Position numbers and translations under genes: made by a program. The notes under the pieces were generated by a model. The model saw nothing but the letters and a program-made list of their open reading frames with translations, did not search any database and was not told the DNA's origin. DNA of 34,301 bases from Paludibacteraceae bacterium (lineage in GTDB: Bacteria > Bacteroidota > Bacteroidia > Bacteroidales > Paludibacteraceae): NCBI GenBank assembly GCA_017525455.1, contig JAFXSS010000162.1, positions 1-34,301 on the forward strand. The letters run 5' to 3'. This document shows positions 5,773 to 13,000 of this stretch, one piece after another (the first letter of the stretch is position 1; each line of letters opens with the position of its first letter).

Positions 5773-7110
5773 TTATAACAATCCGGTCATGTATATAGGA
5801 ACGAGCGTTGCCTGTTCGTCTTTGCGCAGGTCTTTGGTGTAAATCAAGTACCGGCTACCGACACGTGCGGAGTACTTCTTGCAGAACTCATCAATAGAAG
5901 CATGCTTGTTGTAGCCTTCTGATTTCACTTCTATCGGTGTGATTTTTGAGCCTTCCGAAAGCAGAAAATCGACCTCATACGTATGCTTGTTACCATCGGG
6001 GAAGGTATAATAGAACAGCCTGTTTCCGTTTGCACGCAACATCTGCGCAACCATATTCTCATACACATACCCCAAGTTCACCGACAGGGTGTCATTCAGA
6101 AGTTTCTGATAAATGACATTTTCGGTGAAGTCTTTATCCCAGAACGCCAAGGTCACGAACAATCCTGTGTCTGCCAGAAACATCTTAAAAGCCGAGCGGT
6201 TAGCTGACAAACCAAATCCCACGTTAGGATCATTGGCATGATAACTGACATTCACGGTTTTGCTGTCTTCCATCAGGAAGATCAGTTCCTCCAACTGCCC
6301 TGCGCGCGTCTTGTCAATAACCGTAGAGGGCTGATAGCGATTGGCGTTATTGGCAAGCTGGGCAGGGATAGCCATGAACAGAGCCATCGCTTTGCCTGTT
6401 CGGTCAATCTTTTGGAAATCATTACGGTACAAGCGAATGATGGCTCGCTTGACTTTGTCAACCGCCGCAAGATCCTTGGTGTCAATATATTTGCTCACAG
6501 CTTGCGGCATTCCGCCTACAAGCATATACAATCGGAAATCACGCATCAATTTGCGGTTGACAGCATCGCCAAAGCCACTCTTATTTTGAAAAGCTTCGCG
6601 TAGTATATCCATACTGCCTTCATCGCCCATTGCCCACAGGAACTCTTCGTAGTCCATCGGATGCATGTCAAGCACTTCCTCTTCGGAGGGAATAATGATT
6701 TTCTCAACATTCTTGCGGATACTTATTAGCGAGCCGGTCTCGATGTAGTCGTAACGTCCGTCTTCAACCAATGCTTTTATCGCTTGGCGGGCTATGGGAT
6801 ATTTCTGTACTTCGTCGAACACAATCACCGTGTCCCGTTCGTATAGGGTGATTCCTTTCAGCAGCCGGAGGCTGTTAAAGAAGAAATCCATATCCGACAG
6901 GTTGTCAAACAATGCTCGTTCTTCTTTGGAGGCCTTGGAGAAGTCGAATATCGCACAGGATTTGTACTCGTTCTTGGCAAAAAGACGCACCAGGGTGGAT
7001 TTGCCTACACGTCGTGCGCCCTCAATCAGCAAGGCTGTCTCACCATGTGATTCTTGCTTCCATTGCAGCATTTTTTGATATGCCTTACGCTTGAAAATAT
7101 GCTCTGCCAT
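5773..7110 (-). CDS. AAA ATPase with DUF4143 (PD-(D/E)XK-like) C-terminus (445 aa)
   Basis: The start is the ATG at 7110 (MAEHIFKRKAYQ), because a perfect promoter lies at 7134-7165; the longer frame to 7275 reads through promoter and repeats. Walker A is GARRVGKST (31-39), Walker B TVIVFDE (94-100), and a sensor-like TGSLIS follows. The C-terminal third carries EVDFLL with D381 and PIEVKS with E394 and K396, the layout of a PD-(D/E)XK nuclease fold. It belongs to the AAA_14 plus DUF4143 family (COG1373). These soluble proteins are often present in many copies in Bacteroidota, and their role is unsettled. It has its own terminator and looks monocistronic. Confidence 0.9.
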   Translation of the reverse strand: MAEHIFKRKAYQKMLQWKQESHGETALLIEGARRVGKSTLVRLFAKNEYKSCAIFDFSKASKEERALFDNLSDMDFFFNSLRLLKGITLYERDTVIVFDEVQKYPIARQAIKALVEDGRYDYIETGSLISIRKNVEKIIIPSEEEVLDMHPMDYEEFLWAMGDEGSMDILREAFQNKSGFGDAVNRKLMRDFRLYMLVGGMPQAVSKYIDTKDLAAVDKVKRAIIRLYRNDFQKIDRTGKAMALFMAIPAQLANNANRYQPSTVIDKTRAGQLEELIFLMEDSKTVNVSYHANDPNVGFGLSANRSAFKMFLADTGLFVTLAFWDKDFTENVIYQKLLNDTLSVNLGYVYENMVAQMLRANGNRLFYYTFPDGNKHTYEVDFLLSEGSKITPIEVKSEGYNKHASIDEFCKKYSARVGSRYLIYTKDLRKDEQATLVPIYMTGLL

Positions 7111-7133
7111 ATTTGCTTTTTTTGAATTTGCTG

Positions 7134-7165
7134 CAAAGTTACTAAAAATAAATGAATTATGCAAA
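7134..7165 (-). promoter_or_regulatory. Promoter of the AAA ATPase gene
   Basis: Minus strand TTTG (7165-7162), 20 bp, TAACTTTG (7141-7134), giving a very short leader before ATG 7110. It decides the start codon of the ATPase. Confidence 0.8.
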
Positions 7166-7176
7166 TATTTTTGCAA

Positions 7177-7265
7177 AAATGTTCCCTGAGCGCAAATTTT
7201 GTAAAGCACAAATGTTCCCTGAGCGCAAATTTCAGACCCATGAAATGTTCCCTGAGCGCAAATTT
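7177..7265. repeat. Three exact 23-bp direct repeats, 33-bp period, upstream of the ATPase promoter
   Basis: The unit begins AAATGTTCCCTGAGCGCAAA and ends TTT. Exact copies lie at 7177-7199, 7210-7232 and 7243-7265, with unrelated 10-bp spacers. The nearest copy ends 12 bp upstream of the -33 element. A 33-bp step is about three helical turns, fitting a co-operatively bound control site. In two frames the array reads as a false repeated peptide (ICAQGTF or KFALREHF). Confidence 0.95.
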
Positions 7266-7391
7266 CATACCGCACTACTTCACACAGCCTTCACACGCGA
7301 TATTGCCTCGTAAACGGAGGTTTATAAAGATCGAACACAGCTCGATTTTGTTAGATCTTATTTAGTCAACAATTATCAACAATTATCAAAA
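7266..7391. other. Gene-free spacer with a short tandem repeat
   Basis: I see no gene. TCAACAATTA occurs twice in tandem (7366-7375, 7376-7385), directly before the target duplication of the MITE. Confidence 0.5.
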
Positions 7392-7657
7392 CATTAGTGT
7401 CCACTAAAAAAATAACAAAAACCTATAAAACCCTTTGAGTGCTTAAGAAGCCTTTCTTCTTTTACAAATTGCTGCTAAAATCTGCATGTAAGCAAGCTTC
7501 CTGACAGCTTTTACTACCAATTTGTACAACTCTGCGAGTACAAAGCACTCAAAGAAATAAACATAAAAAACAAATCGTTGCACCTGAAATTTTACCGTAA
7601 TATATTATATTTCAACAATATAGATATATGATATTAAATTTTAAGTGGACACTAGTG
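7392..7657. mobile_element. MITE-like element, 266 bp, 9-bp target duplication
   Basis: The terminal inverted repeats are CAYTAGTGTCCACTWAAAA: the left one starts at 7392 and the right one ends at 7657, with two mismatches in 19. The element is flanked directly by the 9-bp repeat TTATCAAAA (7383-7391 and 7658-7666), a target duplication. Inside is a second perfect inverted pair, CTTTGAGTGCTT (7433-7444) and AAGCACTCAAAG (7543-7554), so the whole element can fold into a long hairpin. It has no ORF. It must have moved with a transposase from elsewhere; the family is not identified. Confidence 0.85.
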
Positions 7658-7731
7658 TTATCAAAAATATTTATAATCAAAAAAGCGCTCATTGCATTCG
7701 CTCACAAAATCTTGTCATAAACTCAAAAAAA

Positions 7732-7765
7732 TGCACCCATTGCGTATTTTTTTGCAAAGGGTGCA
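7732..7765 (-). terminator. Intrinsic terminator for the 9052-7847 genes
   Basis: TGCACCC (7732-7738) pairs with GGGTGCA (7759-7765), with an inner TTGC/GCAA pairing, followed on the minus strand by seven T. It lies 80 bp beyond the stop of the 7847 gene. Confidence 0.8.
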
Positions 7766-7846
7766 AGATGTGGTAGAAGAAAGGAAGGGTGACTTTTCCT
7801 AAAATTAGCAGACCGTTTTTAGCTGTTTTACAATGTGTCTATTTTT

Positions 7847-8233
7847 TCAGGATAAGACAGTATTGTCTGTTGTTATTGCTTTTATGACTAAAGCTTTATC
7901 ATTATAACCATATTCATATATCCATGAGAGATTTATTGTGTCAGGCTGACTGCTTAAATTTGAATAAACGGCTGTGGGAACAAGCATTGAAAAACCATCA
8001 AAAATCAAAGTCGTTTTCAGGTCCAGCCCATTACGATAAATCGGAAGGAAATAGAAGAATCCCGACACGTTATGATCTCCTTGAATTTTAGTATAATATG
8101 GTAGTGCTGTTTTGTAATCTCCAAGGCTGACTCCTTTGTGTAAATAAGTGCTTTTATCCAAATATGCAAACAACGCTATTTCAAAAAGGACAATTAACAA
8201 TCCGCCAACAGCTTTTATTATTGATGTTTTCAT
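7847..8233 (-). CDS. Small membrane-anchored protein (128 aa)
   Basis: The ATG at 8233 overlaps the stop of the preceding ORF by ATGA; the open frame further upstream overlaps that ORF and is unlikely. Residues 5-25 (IIKAVGGLLIVLFEIALFAYL) form one N-terminal membrane segment. The rest, about 100 residues, would face the periplasm. No domain is recognised. AT-rich, like its neighbours, and last in a three-gene run ended by a terminator. It could be the immunity partner of the upstream ORF, by layout only. Confidence 0.65.
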   Translation of the reverse strand: MKTSIIKAVGGLLIVLFEIALFAYLDKSTYLHKGVSLGDYKTALPYYTKIQGDHNVSGFFYFLPIYRNGLDLKTTLIFDGFSMLVPTAVYSNLSSQPDTINLSWIYEYGYNDKALVIKAITTDNTVLS

Positions 8234-8475
8234 TTTAGAGAGATATTGTTTGGAATCATGATTGTCAATGGGATATAATGATATGGAATACCGCATTCCA
8301 ATAACCAGCCGTCACCATCTGGTGGGATAAAGCCGTTGGGATGTGTTTCGCTCTTTTCAAGACATTCAATAACATCCCAAAATCCATCTCCAGTCCCCAT
8401 ACTAAATACACTATATGTTGCAGTTGAATAATATTTAATAGTAGTTTTTCCTATATGGAACATATAATCGGTCAT
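8230..8475 (-). CDS. Short unrecognised ORF (81 aa), coupled to the next gene
   Basis: It starts at ATG 8475, 43 bp after the zinc-ribbon gene, and ends in a TGA that overlaps the ATG of the 7847-8233 gene. The product is rich in Gly, Asp, Pro and aromatic residues (GDGFWDV, PPDGDGWLLECG) with no export signal. It could be a complete small protein or the displaced C-terminal tip of a larger one. The tight coupling suggests its product and the next are needed together. Confidence 0.5.
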   Translation of the reverse strand: MTDYMFHIGKTTIKYYSTATYSVFSMGTGDGFWDVIECLEKSETHPNGFIPPDGDGWLLECGIPYHYIPLTIMIPNNISLK

Positions 8476-8518
8476 GTCAATTGAAAAACTTCCGACAGCA
8501 CATAAATAAATTGCATGT

Positions 8519-9052
8519 TTATATTATTTTATAACCACTTGCTATCTGATATAGTCTTTTTTTGCAATAGGGACACTTCTTATCATTTTCACCTATCTTC
8601 TTGTGACAATATGGGCATATATATTCTTCGTGCCCACATTCAGAACAAGTGTAATGCAATCGAGGTCGGTACATTTGTTTTTGATAAACACTTTGAATCA
8701 TATGCCACCCCCATAATGGATCTACCTCTATTGAAAAACCTGACACCTTCTTTGGGGCAGTAGAAACTTCCACTTCGCAACCACACTTGCTGCATTGTTT
8801 TTTTATAGTACTCCCCATAATATACCATTTGTATGCATGTATTTGTCCTAATATACCCAATACCGCCACACAAGAAATATGTAACCACATCGAAATTTCT
8901 TGTGGCAGTCCGACTCTTCCTAAAAAGATAGAAATCACGTACTTTATCGGGTACAAAATAAAAAACAAATAAGATGACGTAACGACAATGGATATTACTA
9001 TTGTGATTGAGGTCAATATGATTCTAATGACTTTAGACTTATCAATTATCAT
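8519..9052 (-). CDS. Membrane protein with double zinc ribbon (177 aa)
   Basis: Two membrane segments lie at about residues 9-33 and 55-75. A cytoplasmic tail carries four CxxC-type knuckles: CSKCGC, CSECGH, CPYC and CPYC. These would form two zinc ribbons, typical of small bacterial zinc-ribbon proteins of general binding or scaffold function. The start ATG overlaps the stop of a 19-codon ORF by TAATG (9052-9111, ending GVSNRNYLPKSNSK), so it may have followed a gene now lost. It is the first gene of an AT-rich three-gene run. Confidence 0.7.
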   Translation of the reverse strand: MIIDKSKVIRIILTSITIVISIVVTSSYLFFILYPIKYVISIFLGRVGLPQEISMWLHISCVAVLGILGQIHAYKWYIMGSTIKKQCSKCGCEVEVSTAPKKVSGFSIEVDPLWGWHMIQSVYQKQMYRPRLHYTCSECGHEEYICPYCHKKIGENDKKCPYCKKRLYQIASGYKII

Positions 9053-9241
9053 TATTTGGAGTTTGATTTTGGTAAATAATTTCTATTGCTAACACCATGA
9101 ACATTCCACATGAAAATTGTAATGGCGTTTCCACATTTTACTTTTCTTTATGGAATAGTTGTCTTATCATCCAAAGAGCGCAATTCATATTATCAAAAAC
9201 CGGGAACAAGCACCTGATCACGAGATAAATATTATTATCTC

Positions 9242-9760
9242 TTATTCGGTTTGACGTAACACAAAATTTGCTGTCACGAGTCCGTCAATGTAGTCTTTAT
9301 ATTTGGGGGAATACGGATAACGTGTTTGCGTTGTTATAGGAAAGACATTCTCCTGGTTCACATAAATGCCCTTGGGGTCTGTTGCAATAACAGTTATTTC
9401 ACGTGACCATGGTTCATCGTAACCGTCGTCGGAATTATTATATTTCCAAAATTCAAAGGCAAACGTTCCTTGTGCGTCACTATAACCGATTAATTTCACG
9501 TTGTCGCCGAACAGCCCCGCATCTGCCCATTTCTTTTCCATCTCCGGAAGGGTGATTGTGATTTGAATACCCTCCAAGGGATTATTATAAACATCTGATA
9601 TTGTACCTGAAATCTCAAGACGGGGTGGTGCCGGTGGAGTCACATCCGGACCATTGTTTGGTTTGCAACTTGTTACGATTATGCACAAACTGCATGCGAT
9701 AACAAACGACCATGCAGTTTTGGGGCTTTTGAGGGAGTAGGCAAAATGATTTGTTTTCAT
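9242..9760 (-). CDS. Putative lipoprotein with carboxypeptidase-regulatory-like domain (172 aa)
   Basis: The start at 9760 lies 34 bp from a perfect promoter. The signal peptide ends in a lipobox, IIVTSC, with Cys at about residue 32. A Pro-rich spacer follows, then a beta-sandwich-like region with LEISGTISDVYNNPLEGIQI and DAQGTFAF, the pattern of CarboxypepD_reg-type domains. Bacteroidales have a family of such proteins called radical SAM-associated lipoproteins; membership is possible, but no radical SAM gene is in the window. It would sit at the periplasm or cell surface. Confidence 0.7.
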   Translation of the reverse strand: MKTNHFAYSLKSPKTAWSFVIACSLCIIVTSCKPNNGPDVTPPAPPRLEISGTISDVYNNPLEGIQITITLPEMEKKWADAGLFGDNVKLIGYSDAQGTFAFEFWKYNNSDDGYDEPWSREITVIATDPKGIYVNQENVFPITTQTRYPYSPKYKDYIDGLVTANFVLRQTE

Positions 9761-9793
9761 TGCATGATTATGTTAATGTGTAAAATGACTATG

Positions 9794-9825
9794 CAAAGAT
9801 AATAGAAATATTTAGAAAATCCAAA
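9794..9825 (-). promoter_or_regulatory. Promoter of the 9242-9760 lipoprotein gene
   Basis: Minus strand TTTG (9825-9822), 20 bp, TATCTTTG (9801-9794). Confidence 0.75.
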
Positions 9826-9859
9826 TTCGGTTGCGAAAAAAAACGTTTTTCGTTTGATT

Positions 9860-9934
9860 TTATTGAATTTTTATGATTTTCTCGACTGTTTCTACTTTCC
9901 CATTGACTATTAAGCGTAAAAAATATAATCCAGC
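9860..9934 (-). pseudogene. Second remnant of a T9SS sorting-domain end
   Basis: The last 24 codons of a minus-strand frame read AGLYFLRLIVNGKVETVEKI and then IKIQ stop, the terminal strands of a type A sorting domain. The frame continues upstream to 10081 but is not sorting-domain-like there. No passenger protein is present, so it is the stub of a lost gene. It lies 148 bp beyond the stop of the efflux pump gene. Confidence 0.6.
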
Positions 9935-10081
9935 CTGACGCGCCTCACCCAATCCCGAGCAGGCACACAACATGCATGCAAACATGAGTACTATGTATAT
10001 TCTGCGGAACACAAACGATTTTCCAAAGTGTAGATAAACAGCAGGAAGAAACGAGCGGAGTGCCCGAAGGCACTCCGTCAT

Positions 10082-13000
10082 TTATTCAGCAGCACCGCCG
10101 AGAGCTATATACAGGGCGATGAGTGCGCAACTGCCCTCGTAGAGGTTAGTAGCCTCGTTGAGTTGCGCTGCGAGCAAGGTCTCCTGCGCGGTGAGCACCT
10201 CGAGGTAAATAGCCTTGCCGGCATCCATCAGTTCGTGTGTACCCGTGTAGGCATCCTGCAACACCTCGACCTGACGCTTGTAGTAAGCATCTTTCTGCTT
10301 GGCAACCTGACAGTCGGCAAGCGCCTCGTTGACCTGGTTACCGGCATTGATCACGGTTTGCACATACCGGCGCTGCATATCCTCCTGCGCAAGTTTGCTG
10401 ATCTTCAGTTGCGCGCGCAGACGTCCCTGGGCAAAGATAGGCTGCGTGAGCGAAGCCAGCGCATTGAACAGCAATGCTCCCGGGTTGGCAATCACTCCGC
10501 CGTTGTTACCCCATCCTATTATGCCCTGCAGCGACAGTTTGGGGAAGAACGCCGAGCGTGCGGCATTGGTATTGTAGAAAGCCTCAGCCAGTGCCTGGTC
10601 GGCCAGACGTATATCCGGCCGCTGCTCAAGGAGTTGTGCGGGCACGCCCGTGCTGACGCGTTCAGGCAGTTCGTACGCCTCCCATGCGCTGCGGGCTATA
10701 TGTTGCGGTGTGACAGCCAGCAGACGGCAAAGAGCGTTCTCCGTGCCGCGAATCTGCCGCTCGACATCCACAATCTGCGCCTTGACGTTGAGATAGGAGT
10801 TCTCCATCTGGTTGACAGAGGTGGAATATGCCTTGCCGTTCTCATACAATGCGCGCTGCGTCTCCAGCGATTCGTTCCAGAGGCTGTCGGTATGTATGAG
10901 TATCTCCATCTGTCGGTCGAGCAGCTGCAACATACAGTACTGCTGCGCCACGGTGGATATGAGGTTAGCCTGCGTAGCGCGCCGCTGCGCTTCAGCCTGC
11001 GCCACGATGGCTTTGAACTTACGTACCTGATTGAGGTTGGCACCGAACAGGTCAAGATCCCAGGTCATCTGCAGAGGCACATTATATACCAGTGTGGCCG
11101 ATGAGGCTGAGCCTGCACCGGTGGCAACAGAACCGTTGTATCCGGCCTGCGGCGCCAGTGCGAACGACGGCAGATAGCCTAACTTGGCAGCCTGCAACGA
11201 TGCCTGAGCCTGGTCGATAGCTATACGTGCGGAGTTGAGATCGGTGTTCTGCTCCAGCGCCTGCTCGATAAGAGTCTGCAGCAAGGGGTCGACAAACACT
11301 TTGCGCCAACTGATGGTAGCAATCGAACTATCGGCGGCAGCAGCCTGTACATCCTCGGTTGAGCCGTACAACGCGCTGTCGACATCGGTCTGCGAACTGT
11401 ACTTGCCGTAGATGCCGCAAGAACTCATAGTAACTGTGCCAATCAGGATCAGCACAGGCAGAACGCCCTTCAGACTGACGGAAGACAGACCGGCTTCGCC
11501 TGACTGAGGGCTATCGCTGCTGGAGGGCGAAGCGCCTTGGAAGCGCTCGTGCAGCGACTGGAAGACAATGAAGAACGCCGGCACGACATACAACAACGCC
11601 AGCGTACCGACCGCCATACCTGCCGTCACGCCCAATGCCAGCACACGGTTGCCGTTAGCACCGGCACCGCCGGCGATGATAAGCGGGATCATACCGGCAA
11701 TCATCGTAACTACAGTCATCAGGATAGGACGCAAGCGCTCCTCGCATGCCGCAAACGCCGCATCGCGGATAGACAAGCCCTGCTCACGGCGTTCCTGGGC
11801 AAACTCGGTGATAAGAATAGCCGTCTTCGCCAACAGACCGATAAGCATGATCACACCCGTCTGCAGGTAGATATTGTTCTCCATACCGGGTATATGCATC
11901 TTGGCTACGATCCACACTGCACCGAACGAGCCCATCAGGCCGAACGGCACACTGAGCAATACTGCCCAAGGCGTGAACCAGGAGTTGTAGAGCGATGCCA
12001 GGATGAGGTAGATAAGTATGACGCAGACGACATAGATGAGTGCCGTAGCGTTGGAACCGGCAGTCTCCTCCACCTCGCGTGACATACCGCCATACTCGTA
12101 ACTGTAACCTGAAGGCATCGTCTCGCGGAAAACCTCGGCGATAGCCTTGTGGGCATCGCCCTCAGAGTATCCTGACGCCGCCATCACACCGCAGGTGATG
12201 GACTGGAACAGATTGAAGTGCTCCATGGATGCCGAGCCTACTATCTCGCGGAGCGTGACAAACTCGGATATAGGTGCCATCTTGCCGCCGCTGACGCGCA
12301 CGAAGATATTGTTGAGCGCCATAGGATCGAGTCTGTACTCCGGCGAGGCGTTAGCCATGATACGATAGACCTTGCCGAACTGGTTGAAGTTACCTACATA
12401 CGCGCCACCGCAGTACGCGCCGAGCACGTTCAGCACAGCCGCCGGCGTGACACCCGCACGCTCGCATTGCGGTGCATCGACACTGACCTCATACTTGGGG
12501 AAACGCTCGGAATAGGTACTCATAGCCATCATTATCTCCGGCCGCTCGTTGAGTTTGACCAGGAACGCCATAGCATCGTTGTTGAACTCCGACATAGGAT
12601 GATCCTGCGTATCTTGCAGCACCAGATTGACACTGCTGCTGGAGCCGTAGCCGGGCACCTGGGGCATCTGGAAGGGAATAACCATGGCGTTTTTGATATC
12701 CTGGCAATCCAACGCAAAACGCGAGTACACCTGCACGATATTATGCTTGATACCCGGTCGGTCGTCCCAATTCTTGAGACGGACGATCAGCGTAGCATAG
12801 CAACTGGCAGAACTGTTAGCCATCATACCATAGCCGTTAACCACAGCGTAACTCTCCAGTTCGGGAATCTTCTTGATTTTCTCCTCGACCTTTCTGACAA
12901 CCTCCTCGGTCTCATGCAGGGTGAATCCTTCCGGTGCACGTACCTCGGCAAAGAACACGCCCTGATCCTCCTGCGGCACGAGTCCCGAAGGCAGTCCGCG

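Noticed and set aside
7177..7265. Mini CRISPR array
   Set aside because: There are only three repeats with 10-bp spacers, far below CRISPR spacer length, and no cas genes are near. Helically phased binding sites are the better reading.
7111..7275. N-terminal extension of the AAA ATPase with a repeated ICAQGTF peptide
   Set aside because: A perfect promoter (7134-7165) and three DNA repeats lie inside it, and the family-typical N-terminus begins at 7110. The peptide repeat is a by-product of a 33-bp DNA repeat, which keeps frame.
9860..10081. 73-residue complete protein
   Set aside because: Only its last 24 residues look like protein (sorting-domain end). The N-terminal part starts directly at the efflux gene stop and has no domain.
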